Origin: Polyangiaceae bacterium
GTDB lineage: Bacteria > Myxococcota_A > Polyangia > Polyangiales > Polyangiaceae
Direction: 5' to 3'
NCBI GenBank assembly: GCA_015075635.1
Contig: JABTUA010000001.1
Coordinates: 3,162,001 to 3,226,000, forward strand
DNA length: 64,000 bases
The position numbers and the translations under genes were made by a program. The notes below the pieces were generated by a model. It did no database searches and was not told the DNA's origin. It saw only the letters and a program-made list of their open reading frames with translations. This document shows positions 6,191-14,807 of the stretch, piece by piece (the first letter of the stretch is position 1; each line of letters begins with the position of its first letter).

Positions 6191-6936
6191 TTTCTCTCCT
6201 GCTCGGCGAAGTAGCGGTCCTCCATCGCCTTGATGCGATCGATCACCTGACGGGACAGATCGCGGCTGGCGCGCAGCCCGCGGAAGCTCGTCTTGGGCTC
6301 GCACAGCTCGAAGTCCACGTGGATGCGGTCGCCGCGGGCGGGCTGGAAGCCCCAGCTCTCCTGGCGTTCGCCGCGCTGGTAGACGCACACCACGAGCGCG
6401 TCCGGCACGTCCTTGAGCAGGCGGCCGACACCGTAGCGGACGTGCTCCGCGTCGACGCGGCCGCTACGGCTGCGCCCGGCCTCGGGGAAGATCGTGACCA
6501 GGTCGCCCTGCCGGAGCAGGTGCGCGAGCTTGGCCAGCACCGCGCTGTGGTGCGCGGGGCTGCCGGCGCGGTCGATGGGCACCGTCTTGCCCAGGTAAGA
6601 CATCAGCTTGAGCAGCGCGCCGCGCTGGAAGTTCTCCGTGGCAGGCACGTTCCAGGCAAACAGGCGGTAGTGGCGAAGATAGTCGAGCGGCGAGCACAGC
6701 GCCCAGTGGACGAAGAACGAGTCGACCATCGTCAGGTGGTTCGGGCAGATCAGGATCGGACGCTCGCTGCGGGCGACCTGCCGGAAGCGCCGCCGGAGCT
6801 CGGGCATGTCCTTCACGCGATTGCCGCGCACGACCCGCAAGTAGAAGATGGCCGCGGAGCTCACGCAGGGGAAGGCGAGCCAACCCAAGAGCCTCTGCAG
6901 GCGGAGCGAGGCGATCTCGCGCGACGAGGGCTGCAT
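6169..6936 (-). CDS. plsC: 1-acyl-sn-glycerol-3-phosphate acyltransferase-like (PlsC family)
   Basis: 255 aa from ATG at 6936 (MQPSSREIAS). It shows the acyltransferase block I 'NHLTMVD' (NHx4D-type catalytic motif, about residue 67), a glycerophosphate-binding 'FPEAGRSRSG' block and a membrane-associated N-terminal helix 'LLGWLAFPCVSSAAIFYL'. It would transfer a fatty acyl chain onto lysophosphatidic acid or a related acceptor at the inner membrane. Its last codons and stop (6169-6171) lie inside the antisense of the tRNA-Pro fragment, so gene and tRNA are convergent and overlap by about 22 bases. The paralogue-level substrate is not determinable. Confidence 0.8.
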   Translation of the reverse strand: MQPSSREIASLRLQRLLGWLAFPCVSSAAIFYLRVVRGNRVKDMPELRRRFRQVARSERPILICPNHLTMVDSFFVHWALCSPLDYLRHYRLFAWNVPATENFQRGALLKLMSYLGKTVPIDRAGSPAHHSAVLAKLAHLLRQGDLVTIFPEAGRSRSGRVDAEHVRYGVGRLLKDVPDALVVCVYQRGERQESWGFQPARGDRIHVDFELCEPKTSFRGLRASRDLSRQVIDRIKAMEDRYFAEQERNGRGAGI

Positions 6937-6994
6937 GGGCGGGTGACCTAGCGCGGCCAAGAGAGCGCGAGAAGACCGCGACGCATGACGGCCG

Positions 6995-8926
6995 TCAGCC
7001 CGCCTCGACCGCGGCCGGCGCCGCGCTTCGGCTGCGAGCCACTTGCTCGGCCACGGCCCGGAGCAGCTTTCCGACGGTCACCGGCTTGTCCAAGGTCACG
7101 TTGGGGAGCTCGGCGAGATAGCGACGCATCTCGTCCGTGAATACACCACCGCTGATGAACATGACGGCGGCCGCCTGCTCCGGGTGCCGCTCGGCGACGA
7201 TCTTGTGGAGCTCGACCCCGGTCAGCACGGGCATCATCACGTCGCACAGGATCACGTCGAAGCGCTCGCCGCGCTCGAGCTCGTCGAGGATCGCCTGCGC
7301 CGACTGGGTGACGAACAGATCGTGGTGGCCGCTCAGCATGCGCTCGAGCGCGCTGCCCACCATGGCCTCGTCGTCCACGATGGCCACCCGCCCGCGACCC
7401 GAGCCCAGGCGCTGCACGGGCACCGTCGGGCGAGGCGCCGGCGCGCTCTTGGCGGAGAGCAACGCCACCCGGAAGGTGGTGCCCACCCCGGGGGTGCTGA
7501 CGACGTCGATCTCGCCACCGAAGGAGGACACGATGGTGCGGCACATGGAGAGCCCCATCCCGCTGCCGATGCTCGAGGGCTTGGCGGCGTGGAAGGCCTC
7601 GAACACGTGCGGCACGTCTGCGGGCGCGATGCCGGCGCCGGTGTCGCTGACCTCGACGACCACGCGTCCGTCGGCGGCCTCGTGGGCGCGGACGTGGATC
7701 TCGTTCTGGTCGGCGCGCCCTGGTTCGATGGACTCCGCGGCGTTGACCAGCAGGCTCACGAACACGTCCTCGAGCCGCGTGGCGTTGCCCCACACCGGCG
7801 GCAAGCGCGCGATCTGCTTGACCAGCTCGGCGCGGTGGCGGATGTGGTTCCGCACTACCCGAAGCGCCGTCTCCAGCGTGGCCTCGAGGATGACCGAGGT
7901 GGGCACGTCGTCGACCGGGCCGGCGACGGACTTGAGCGCCTGGACCGCGTCGGAGATCCCGCTTGCCCCCTGAAGCGCTTCCTCCAGCGCGCGCGCCACC
8001 TCGCCCAGGCGCTGGTGCAAACGCTTGCCGGCGGCGGTGTCGAGCAAAAGCTCGGACTCCGCGCGGCACGCCGACACCAGATCGCGGGCGAAGTCCGTGT
8101 TGGCGACGACGGCGGTGAGCGGGTTGCTGATCTCGTGGGCCGTGCTGGTGGCCAGCCCCCCGACCGACGCCAGGCGCTCGCTGCGCACCATCCACTCGCG
8201 GAAGCGGCGAGCGGCGCTCGCGTCGCGGATCAACACCAGCGCCCCGCCCCCATCGCTGGCCGAGACGCAGACGTCGAAGAAGGCGTCGCCGCGCGGTCCG
8301 CTGGAGGCGTGCTCCAGCGTCACCGGCCCGCCGTCGTGGCACTTCGCCGCCGCCGCGCGGCAGGCGGCCGCGAGGTCGGGGTCGAAGAGCTCTTCGAGCG
8401 GGGAGCCGACGCAGCGGGGCGCCGGCGGGAACAGGCGGAACAGCGCCCCGAGCTGGGCGTCGGCGCACCTGCCGTCGGCGTCGAAGCGGAAGATGGCGTC
8501 GGGGATGGCGTCCACCAGCGCCCGGTAGCGGGCCTCGCTCGCGCGCAGCTCCTCTTCGGCTCGGTGCTGCGCGGTGACGTCCACCACCGCGCCTTCGTAG
8601 GCGATGACTTCGCCGCGCTCGTCGGTGAGCGCCCGCGCGTTGTCGCGCAGCCACACCACGCCGCCGTCGGCGCGCCGCTTCTGCACGTCGAAGTCGGTGA
8701 CCCTGCCCTCGCTCTGGACCGCCGCCTGCCAGCGCTCGCGATCGGCCGGGTCCAGGTAGAGCTCGCGCGCATCGAGCTCCAGGAGCTCGGCGGTGGACGC
8801 ATAGCCGAGCATGCGGCAAAGCTCGTCGTTCGCGTACAGGAACTCTCCGCTCGGCGTGGTGCGGTAGAGCCCCACCGGCAAGCGCTGCAGGTACTCGAGC
8901 CGGTCGTCATCGCCACCGACTGCCAT
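6995..8926 (-). CDS. PAS-domain hybrid sensor histidine kinase with C-terminal receiver
   Basis: 643 aa, cytoplasmic (no TM segment). PAS 1 covers about residues 10-125 and PAS 2 about 130-245. The phosphoacceptor segment is 'STAHEISNPLTAV' (His264), then comes a HATPase with 'LLVNAAESI' (N box), 'VEVSDTGAGI' (G1) and 'GSGMGLSMC' (G2), and a receiver with 'ILCDVMMP' (Asp562) and 'LDKP'. So it can autophosphorylate and pass phosphate internally to its own receiver. No DNA-binding output partner lies adjacent. Start ATG at 8926; earlier in-frame codons run into the next gene and are not used. Signal unknown. Confidence 0.85.
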   Translation of the reverse strand: MAVGGDDDRLEYLQRLPVGLYRTTPSGEFLYANDELCRMLGYASTAELLELDARELYLDPADRERWQAAVQSEGRVTDFDVQKRRADGGVVWLRDNARALTDERGEVIAYEGAVVDVTAQHRAEEELRASEARYRALVDAIPDAIFRFDADGRCADAQLGALFRLFPPAPRCVGSPLEELFDPDLAAACRAAAAKCHDGGPVTLEHASSGPRGDAFFDVCVSASDGGGALVLIRDASAARRFREWMVRSERLASVGGLATSTAHEISNPLTAVVANTDFARDLVSACRAESELLLDTAAGKRLHQRLGEVARALEEALQGASGISDAVQALKSVAGPVDDVPTSVILEATLETALRVVRNHIRHRAELVKQIARLPPVWGNATRLEDVFVSLLVNAAESIEPGRADQNEIHVRAHEAADGRVVVEVSDTGAGIAPADVPHVFEAFHAAKPSSIGSGMGLSMCRTIVSSFGGEIDVVSTPGVGTTFRVALLSAKSAPAPRPTVPVQRLGSGRGRVAIVDDEAMVGSALERMLSGHHDLFVTQSAQAILDELERGERFDVILCDVMMPVLTGVELHKIVAERHPEQAAAVMFISGGVFTDEMRRYLAELPNVTLDKPVTVGKLLRAVAEQVARSRSAAPAAVEAG

Positions 8927-8994
8927 GCTGGTGGGATCTTCTACGCTAGCGCCGCTCGGGCCGCCAGCCACGCGGAGCGAATCGGGAAAAGCCT

Positions 8995-9666
8995 TTACGT
9001 CCCGGGACGCTCGCGCTTCGAGCGCGCGAGCGCCTTCTCGTTGATCAAGCGCGTGGTGTCGGCCCATGCGCTGCGCTCGTCGTCCGTGGCCTTCCACAGG
9101 GTGAAGTGACAGGTCGGCGCGCCGGCCGGGATGGTCGAGTCGAAGCGCACGTCGAAGCCGAAGCGCTCCGACACCTCGCGCGCCGCGTCGATCATGCCCT
9201 GGACGAAGTAGCGCTGCACTCGACAGTCGAAGGCGCCGTAGTGGTCCTGGTGCGGGCACCACACGATGTCGAAGCTGACCCGCTCGGCGCCGTCGATGCG
9301 CGGCTCCTCGAGCGAGGCGTAGGCGATGCGGTTGATCACGGTGGCGTAGAACGAGACGAACTCGGCCTCGGTCAGGCCCTCGGGCCACTCGAAGCCGTCC
9401 AAGATCTGCCGCCCGACGTCGTGGCCGACCTTGTGCAGCGCCGCGTAGACCAGCTCCTGACCCTCGGCACCGAAGCGCGCCTCGGCCGACTTCAAGAGCT
9501 CGATCAGCGCCATGGCCTGCATCGTGCCCCACTGCCAGAGCACCGCGGGGTCGAAGTCGGTCTTCGCGAGCACCTCGTCGCGCAAGCGCCCGAGACCGCG
9601 GGCGTAGGGTTGTTTGAAGGAGAACTTCTCCCAGGCGGGCTCGGGACGGTGTTGCCAGTGGGCCAT
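8995..9666 (-). CDS. L-2-amino-thiazoline-4-carboxylic acid hydrolase-like protein
   Basis: 223 aa. It shows 'VGRQILDGFEWPEG', 'FDIVWCPHQDHYGAFDCRVQ' and 'PTCHFTLWK', the C-terminal Cys/His-rich pattern of the ATC hydrolase family, in which a nucleophilic cysteine opens the thiazoline ring to give cysteine. In most genomes this family has no confirmed role, so the substrate here is open. A TAGACT hexamer lies 7 bases before the ATG with no ribosome binding site, consistent with a leaderless transcript. The next gene upstream is a cysteine-desulfurase-like enzyme, which may hint at sulfur metabolism (inference). Confidence 0.6.
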   Translation of the reverse strand: MAHWQHRPEPAWEKFSFKQPYARGLGRLRDEVLAKTDFDPAVLWQWGTMQAMALIELLKSAEARFGAEGQELVYAALHKVGHDVGRQILDGFEWPEGLTEAEFVSFYATVINRIAYASLEEPRIDGAERVSFDIVWCPHQDHYGAFDCRVQRYFVQGMIDAAREVSERFGFDVRFDSTIPAGAPTCHFTLWKATDDERSAWADTTRLINEKALARSKRERPGT

Positions 9667-9673
9667 TGGCCCG

Positions 9674-9679
9674 AGTCTA
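9674..9679 (-). promoter_or_regulatory. -10-like hexamer TAGACT for a leaderless transcript
   Basis: On the minus strand TAGACT ends seven bases before the ATG at 9666, placing the transcription start at or next to the A of the start codon. No Shine-Dalgarno sequence is present between them. Confidence 0.4.
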
Positions 9680-9681
9680 CG

Positions 9682-11292
9682 TCAGGCTCCGGCGACGGCG
9701 CCCGCCCCGCGGGCCTCTGCCGGCAGTTTGGCCCCGAGCCAGCGCTCGACCTCGTCCGCCACGGTGAAGTTCCCGGGAAGCGGCGGGGCGTCGCTCAGCC
9801 GGAACGTGCCATCCCGATCGCCGAAGTAGCGCCTGACCATCTCGTCGGCGCGCTGCACCAGCTGTTCCAGGGCGGAGCCCAACGCCTCGACGTCGTCCTC
9901 GGTCGAGTAGACGCCGAGCGACGCGCGCACCATGCCGGGCACGTTGCGCCGGTCGCCACACAGCATCTCCTGGCGGTAGCAGGCCTCGGTCTGATCGTCG
10001 ACCCTGAGCAGGGCCTTGACGTACGGGTGCGCGCAGAAGCAACCGTCCCGAACCGCGATGTCGTGGAAGTCGTTCAGGTAGGCCGCAACCAGCCCGTGGT
10101 GCAGCCCCTGGATGTTGAACGACACCACGCCGGCGCGCGGGTAGCGTTCGAGATCGGTGCTGCCGTAGATGCGGATGCCGGGCACACGCTCGAGCCGCCG
10201 CACCAGCTTCTCGGTCAGCCGGTGCTCTCGCTCCGCCACCTCGTCCATGCCGATGAGCAAGAGAGCCTCGGCCACCAGACCCATGGCGATGGAGCCGGGG
10301 ATGTTGGGAGTCCCGGCCTCCTCCCGGGCCGTCACGTCGTCCTTCAGCTCGAAGTCCTGCAGGGTGACGTACTCGACCATGCCACCGCCCACGTCCGTGA
10401 CGCAGCGTCGCCCGCTCAGCGTCTCCAGGCTGCCGATCAGCGCGCCGCGGCTGCCTGGTGCGTAGAGCTTGTGCCCCGAGAGCACCAGGTAGTCGAGGGA
10501 GGCAGCCGGATCCGCCGAGTGCATCTCGACGCGCGCGTGAGGCACCCACTGCGCGCCGTCCACCAGGATCTGCGCGCCGACGGCGTGGGCCTGTCGGGCG
10601 ATCTGGTGCACGGGGTTCACGATGCCGGTGACGTTCGAGACGCCGGTCACCGCGACCAGACGCACACGCTGGCCCTCTTGCTCCAGGATGCGCTCCAGAT
10701 CCGCGAGGTCCAACGCGCCCGTCACCGGATCCACGCGCGCGGCGCGGAGGTTGTGGTGACCCACCGCCTCCATCCAAGGGATCAGGTTCGAGTGGTGCTC
10801 CATCGTGGTCACGACCACCAGGGGTCGAGCCACCATCTCGTCGAGCACGGCGCGACCGCTGTCACTCAACCCAGCGCCGAGCGCGCGCAGGAGCTCGGGC
10901 GGCGGTCCCGCTGGAAAGCGCTTGAGCACCGAGCGGAGCTCCGACGGAAACAGCGCGCGCGCCAGGAAGTTCGCAGCCCCGGTGGCGCCGTTCGCCGTGA
11001 ACAACACCACGTCGCGCTCCGGCTGGTAGCCGACCAAGCGACCGATGGCGTCTCGACTGTCCTCGATGGCGCGGGTGGTGTCGCGACCGGCGCGGTGCGC
11101 CTCGGTGTGGCTGTTGGCGCAGGCGACCTGGAAGTAGTCCTCGAGCCCTCGCCACACCACCTCCGGCATCAGCGCCGTCGCGGTCGTGTCCAGATAGACG
11201 CGGCGCTCGCTGCCTCCCCCGAGCACGCGGTCCTTGCGCCCGAGTCCCAGGAAGCTCTTCGCGAAATGGTCGAACCTGCTCTCCGCCGGCAT
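9682..11292 (-). CDS. Class V aminotransferase / cysteine desulfurase-like PLP enzyme
   Basis: 536 aa from the ATG at 11292. Visible PLP features: 'VVTTMEHHSNLIPW', 'ILVDGAQWVPH' (Asp contacting the pyridine nitrogen) and 'YLVLSGHKLYAPGS' (Schiff-base Lys), then 'REEAGTPNIPG', the substrate-binding GTPN turn typical of SufS/Csd and related enzymes. It is about 130 residues longer than SufS, with an extra C-terminal region ending in an Ala/Gly-rich tail. No SufE, SufBCD or IscU partner lies nearby, so its acceptor is unknown. It diverges from tsaB across 51 bp. Confidence 0.7.
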   Translation of the reverse strand: MPAESRFDHFAKSFLGLGRKDRVLGGGSERRVYLDTTATALMPEVVWRGLEDYFQVACANSHTEAHRAGRDTTRAIEDSRDAIGRLVGYQPERDVVLFTANGATGAANFLARALFPSELRSVLKRFPAGPPPELLRALGAGLSDSGRAVLDEMVARPLVVVTTMEHHSNLIPWMEAVGHHNLRAARVDPVTGALDLADLERILEQEGQRVRLVAVTGVSNVTGIVNPVHQIARQAHAVGAQILVDGAQWVPHARVEMHSADPAASLDYLVLSGHKLYAPGSRGALIGSLETLSGRRCVTDVGGGMVEYVTLQDFELKDDVTAREEAGTPNIPGSIAMGLVAEALLLIGMDEVAEREHRLTEKLVRRLERVPGIRIYGSTDLERYPRAGVVSFNIQGLHHGLVAAYLNDFHDIAVRDGCFCAHPYVKALLRVDDQTEACYRQEMLCGDRRNVPGMVRASLGVYSTEDDVEALGSALEQLVQRADEMVRRYFGDRDGTFRLSDAPPLPGNFTVADEVERWLGAKLPAEARGAGAVAGA

Positions 11293-11301
11293 GGGAGGCG
11301 C

Positions 11302-11307
11302 GTCATA
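11302..11307 (-). promoter_or_regulatory. -10-like hexamer TATGAC upstream of the PLP enzyme gene
   Basis: TATGAC on the minus strand ends 9 bases before the ATG at 11292. On the plus strand GGTAAGCG (11327-11334) stands 9 bases before the tsaB ATG, so the 51-bp divergent spacer appears to hold two back-to-back promoters giving near-leaderless messages. Confidence 0.35.
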
Positions 11308-11343
11308 GCGCGGGAGCCCGCGCTCTGGTAAGCGTGTCGAGCG

Positions 11344-12009
11344 ATGCGTCTGCTCTGCATCGAGACGTCGTCCCGTCGCGGATCCGTGGCGCTCGCGGAA
11401 GGACCGCGGGTCGTCGCGGCCCGGTCCCACTCCGAGCAAGCCGCCCACGCCGAGCGCCTGCGTCCCCTGCTCGACGAGCTCTTGTCCGAAGCGGGCTGGT
11501 CGAAGAAGAGCCTCGAGCGCGTCGGCGTCGGGATGGGCCCGGGGAGCTTCACCGGGCTGCGCGTCGGCATCGCCTTTGCCCAAGGCATCGCCCTCGGCCT
11601 CGAGATCCCGTGGGTCGGCGTGGGCTCCCTCGCCGCAATGGCCCGGGCCTGTCCGCCTGAAGCGGGCCCGATCCGCGTGGCGCTGCTCGACGCCCGACGA
11701 CAGGAGGTGTTCGCGCAGGCCTTCAGCGCTAGCGGCGCTGCGCTGTCCGAAGCCGAGGCCCTGCCCCGCGCGGACGCCCTCCGCCTGCTCGGGGCTCGCT
11801 TCCCGGGCGCCCTGTTCCTGGGGGAGGTCGCGGCCGAGCTGGGCGCCGAGCCCGCGTACCGCTCCGAGAGCACCGACCTACCGGACGCGCGTGGGGTCGC
11901 CGTGCTCGCGGCCGAGCTCGAGCCCGCCGAGTCGATTCCAGAGCCGCTCTACGTCCGCGACTCCGGGGCAACGCCCCAAGCGCTCCCCCCCTCGCCGTTT
12001 CAAGACTGA
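11344..12009 (+). CDS. tsaB: tRNA threonylcarbamoyladenosine biosynthesis protein TsaB
   Basis: 221 aa, the usual size. It begins 'MRLLCIETSSRRGSVAL', the ASKHA-fold phosphate-binding strand, followed by 'HAERLRPLLDELL' and 'VGMGPGSFTGLRVG', the hallmark segment of TsaB. TsaB is the scaffold partner of TsaD in forming t6A37 on ANN-decoding tRNAs. The C-terminus ends 'EPLYVRDSGA', matching the family's 'P.YLR' closing motif. It is followed 38 bp later by a CRP/FNR-family gene. Confidence 0.9.
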   Translation: MRLLCIETSSRRGSVALAEGPRVVAARSHSEQAAHAERLRPLLDELLSEAGWSKKSLERVGVGMGPGSFTGLRVGIAFAQGIALGLEIPWVGVGSLAAMARACPPEAGPIRVALLDARRQEVFAQAFSASGAALSEAEALPRADALRLLGARFPGALFLGEVAAELGAEPAYRSESTDLPDARGVAVLAAELEPAESIPEPLYVRDSGATPQALPPSPFQD

Positions 12010-12047
12010 CCTTCCCTCGCCCCGGTCCCGCTGGCAGACTGGCCGCC

Positions 12048-12755
12048 GTGGCCAGCCCCGAAGAACAGCAGGAGAGGCTGCTCGCACGCTTCGGCCGGCC
12101 GTTTTCCGCGGGCGACGTCCTGTTCCGGGACGGCTCGCCGGCCGTGGAGGCCTACCTGCTGCAGCAAGGGCGAGTCCGGTTGATCAAGCAGATCGGCTCG
12201 GTCGAGCGCAGCCTCCGGGTGCTCCGGCCGGGTGACCTGTTCGGGGAGTCGGCCCTGGTCCGGGGGGCACCCCACAACTCCACCGCCGTCGCCCTGGCGG
12301 ACGGTCTGGCCCTGGCGCTGGATCACTCGACCTTTCAGCAGGTGCTGGCGAGCAACGCCGCGGTCGGCAGTCGGGTCCTTCAGCAGCTGATTCGACGCCT
12401 TCGCGACGCGGAGGACCAGATCGAAGTGCTGATGCTGCGGGATTCCCACTCCAAGGTGGTGGTCTCGCTGATCAAGCTGGCCCAGCAGGCCGCTGCCGCC
12501 GGCAACGGCGACGGGCCGGTCGAAATCGCGGTCTCCCCGCTGGAGCTCTCGGCGCGGGTCGGCCTGGATGTCGACAGCGTCAAGCGCATCGTGCAGCAGC
12601 TCCGAGACCGCGGCTACGTGCAGATCGTGGACGAGAACGTGGTTCTGCCCGACCCCGGCGCCTTGAGGGAGCTCTACGGACTGCTCGGGGTCCGAGACCA
12701 AATCCTCGGCGACGAGGAGGGCCTCCAGAAGACTTCTGCGATCTCCGGCACCTAG
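12048..12755 (+). CDS. CRP/FNR-family transcriptional regulator
   Basis: 235 aa from GTG at 12048. The N-terminal cyclic-nucleotide-binding beta-roll (about residues 20-125) contains 'FSAGDVLFRDG' and 'LRPGDLFGESALVRG', with PHNSTAVA where CRP has the RSATVRA phosphate-binding cassette. A long dimer helix follows (about 120-150), then a winged HTH at about 165-215 with 'ELSARVGLDVDSVKRIVQQL'. No Cys cluster for an iron-sulfur centre is visible, so it is not a canonical FNR. The effector is unknown. Confidence 0.85.
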   Translation: MASPEEQQERLLARFGRPFSAGDVLFRDGSPAVEAYLLQQGRVRLIKQIGSVERSLRVLRPGDLFGESALVRGAPHNSTAVALADGLALALDHSTFQQVLASNAAVGSRVLQQLIRRLRDAEDQIEVLMLRDSHSKVVVSLIKLAQQAAAAGNGDGPVEIAVSPLELSARVGLDVDSVKRIVQQLRDRGYVQIVDENVVLPDPGALRELYGLLGVRDQILGDEEGLQKTSAISGT

Positions 12756-12808
12756 GTTCTGGGCGCCGCGTTGACTCGGTTCTGGCCGTGCGCTATCGCC
12801 GGCGCCGG

Positions 12809-13609
12809 ATGAAGCTCTCGCACGCTGCCGCCTTGGGGATCCTGCTCGCGGTCGGCGCTTGTACCGGGAAGGGCTCGAACACCCCGGGGAGCGGGGACCC
12901 GGAGAGGATGAGCGAGTCGGAGTACGACATCGCCCGCGACGCGTTCCTACGTCAGAAGAATCCGCGCCAGGCCCTCGATCACGCGCTCAAGGCCCTGGAT
13001 CTGAACGAGGACAACTTCGAGGCAGCCCACCTGGTCGCCCTGATCTACCTCGCCCTGTGCAGCACCGGCACCGACGAATGCAGGCTCGGCGAAGCCGAGA
13101 AGTATGCCCGTGCGTCGCTGAAGGCGAAGGAGGACTTCCGCGAGGCGAAGAACACGCTGGGCGTGGTGCTCATCCACGCCAAGAAGTACGACGACGCGAT
13201 CGCCGTGCTGAAGCCGCTGTCCGAGGACATGCTGTACCAGACCCCCGAAAATGCTTGGGGAAATCTCGGCTGGGCGTACCTGGAGAAGGGCAGGCTGGAC
13301 GCGGCCATCGACGCCCTGTCGCGCAGCGTCGCCGCGCAGCCGCTGTTCTGCGTGGGCAACTTCCGCCTCGGCACCGCGCACGAGAAGAAGAAGCAGCTCA
13401 CCGAGGCGCTCGAGGCCTACGGGCGTGCGCTCGCCACCGAGGCCCCGGCGTGCAAGGGGCTACAGGACGCCTACCTCGGGCGGGGTCGCGTGCTGGTGAA
13501 GCTCGGCCGCGGCGGCGAAGCGGAGGAGGACCTGCGCAAGTGCAAGGAGCTCCTGCCCACCTCGGCCGCGGGTAAAGAATGCAGCTCCATCCTGGCGAAT
13601 CTCAAGTAG
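12809..13609 (+). CDS. TPR lipoprotein, Tgl/PilF-like (type IV pilus secretin pilotin family)
   Basis: 266 aa from the second ATG (12809); this start gives a clean lipoprotein signal 'MKLSHAAALGILLAVGAC' with Cys18 as lipidation site. The mature part is about six TPRs, e.g. 'ARDAFLRQKNPRQALDHALK', 'EAKNTLGVVLIHAKKYDDAI' and 'AWGNLGWAYLEKGRLDAAID'. This size and architecture match PilF/Tgl, which carries the PilQ secretin to the outer membrane in S-motility systems. No pil genes are next to it, as with tgl in Myxococcus. It is immediately followed by a RodZ-like gene. Confidence 0.7.
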   Translation: MKLSHAAALGILLAVGACTGKGSNTPGSGDPERMSESEYDIARDAFLRQKNPRQALDHALKALDLNEDNFEAAHLVALIYLALCSTGTDECRLGEAEKYARASLKAKEDFREAKNTLGVVLIHAKKYDDAIAVLKPLSEDMLYQTPENAWGNLGWAYLEKGRLDAAIDALSRSVAAQPLFCVGNFRLGTAHEKKKQLTEALEAYGRALATEAPACKGLQDAYLGRGRVLVKLGRGGEAEEDLRKCKELLPTSAAGKECSSILANLK

Positions 13610-13623
13610 GCTCCCGTCTCGCC

Positions 13624-14055
13624 ATGGAGACCGTGGGACAGCTCCTGCGCCGCCACCGCTTGGAGAAGCGGATGAGCGCAGAGGAGATCAGCCGTGCGAC
13701 GCGCGTGCCGATGTCCAGCGTCGAGCGCATCGAGTCCGATCGCTTCGACGAGCTGCCGGGCGAGGTGTTCGTGCGCGGCTTCCTCAAGTCCTACGCACGC
13801 GCCGTCGGTCTGCCGGCGGAGGACGTGCTGGCGCGCTACACGGCGAGCCGGCGCGTTGCCTGGGTCACGCCGCTCCCGCTCTCTTCGGGCAATCCCGCGG
13901 TCAAACCCGCGCGGAGCAAGCGCTACGGCGTCGCGCTGGCCTTCGTGCTGCTCCTGATCCTGTTCACGCTCGCGCTCAGCATCGTGCTGAAGCCCCGCGG
14001 AGACGACATGCCGCAGGAGCTGAGCCGCCTGTCCGCGATCGCGGTCCGCGCCTGA
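13624..14055 (+). CDS. RodZ-like protein with N-terminal HTH and one TM helix
   Basis: 143 aa from ATG 13624. Residues about 5-70 are a Cro/C1-type HTH_25 domain: 'TVGQLLRRHRLEKRMSAEEI', 'SRATRVPMSSVERIESDRFD', 'LPGEVFVRGFLKSYARAVGL'. A single TM helix follows ('ALAFVLLLILFTLALSIVL', about 105-125) and then a short tail. RodZ links MreB to the rod elongation machinery; here the periplasmic DUF4115 domain is missing, so it is a short version. It is adjacent to the PilF/Tgl-like gene, a frequent neighbour in other bacteria. It ends two bases before recO. Confidence 0.7.
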   Translation: METVGQLLRRHRLEKRMSAEEISRATRVPMSSVERIESDRFDELPGEVFVRGFLKSYARAVGLPAEDVLARYTASRRVAWVTPLPLSSGNPAVKPARSKRYGVALAFVLLLILFTLALSIVLKPRGDDMPQELSRLSAIAVRA

Positions 14056-14057
14056 CC

Positions 14058-14789
14058 GTGGCGGCCGCGCGCGCCCGCATCGCCACCAAGACTCACGTCA
14101 CGCGCGCGCTCCTGGTACGCCGTGTGGACTATGGCGAGAGCGATCTGGTGCTCACGTTCTTCACCGAACGCCTGGGTAAGCTGAGCGCTCTCGGGCGTGG
14201 CGCTCGCAAGAGTCAACGTCGCTTCGGCGGCGCGATCGAACCGATGCACACGCTCGTCGTCAGTCTGGACGAGCGCGCGAGCTCCGAGCTCTTGTCGCTC
14301 CGCGAGGCGAAGATCGAGACCGCGCGCACGCGCATCCTCGGGAGCCTCGAGCGCATGGAGGCCGCGGGGCGGGCGCTCGGTTGGGTCCGGCGCGCGTCAC
14401 CGCCGCGTACCGCCGAGCCCGAGGTGTGGCGCGTGCTCGACACCTTGCTGACGCGCCTCGACGACGCGAGCCCCGAGGTCGCGCCCCGCATGGAGCTCGG
14501 CGAGGCCGGGCTCGCGTTGCTCGCGGCGTTCGGCTGGGGGCTCGACCTCGTGCGCTGCGTTTCGTGCGGAAAAGTCTGCCCCGAAGACCGCGCGGCCCTG
14601 GTGGACGTGGGCCGCGGCGGCCTGGTCTGCCGGTCCTGCGGCGGCGCCCGCCGGCGCATCCCGGGGCCCGCGCGCGCGCGCATGACCCGCGCCGCCGCCG
14701 GCCAGGGCGGCGCGCTCCTGCCCGCGGATCTGGAGCTGGCGCTCGAGCTGGTGGATCAGGGCTTCCGCGCGCACTTGGGCTTCGATTGA
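14058..14789 (+). CDS. recO: DNA repair protein RecO
   Basis: 243 aa from GTG 14058, two bases after the previous stop, so probably co-transcribed. The N-terminal OB-fold starts 'RALLVRRVDYGESDLVLTFF' then 'GKLSALGRGARKSQ'. The C-terminal part has a zinc site 'CVSCGK' ... 'CRSCGG', as in many RecO proteins. RecO loads RecA onto SSB-coated gaps together with RecR (RecFOR pathway). Confidence 0.9.
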   Translation: MAAARARIATKTHVTRALLVRRVDYGESDLVLTFFTERLGKLSALGRGARKSQRRFGGAIEPMHTLVVSLDERASSELLSLREAKIETARTRILGSLERMEAAGRALGWVRRASPPRTAEPEVWRVLDTLLTRLDDASPEVAPRMELGEAGLALLAAFGWGLDLVRCVSCGKVCPEDRAALVDVGRGGLVCRSCGGARRRIPGPARARMTRAAAGQGGALLPADLELALELVDQGFRAHLGFD

Positions 14790-14795
14790 CCGTGG

Positions 14796-14801
14796 TACGC
14801 T
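14796..14801 (+). promoter_or_regulatory. -10-like hexamer TACGCT before the TerB gene
   Basis: It stands 6 bases before the ATG at 14808, with TTGACC (14786-14791) only four bases further upstream, so the -35 spacing is not canonical. It belongs to the set of hexamers placed just before start codons in this window. Confidence 0.3.
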
Positions 14802-14807
14802 CCGCCC

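Noticed and set aside
6063..6191. Peptide 'VGAPGFEPGTPRPP' as the start of a protein on the minus strand
   Set aside because: It is the translation of the antisense of the tRNA-Pro fragment, a well-known false prediction next to tRNA genes.
9106..11331. 741-codon plus-strand frame opposite the PLP enzyme gene
   Set aside because: Antisense to a gene with intact PLP motifs; composition is typical of a GC-rich shadow.
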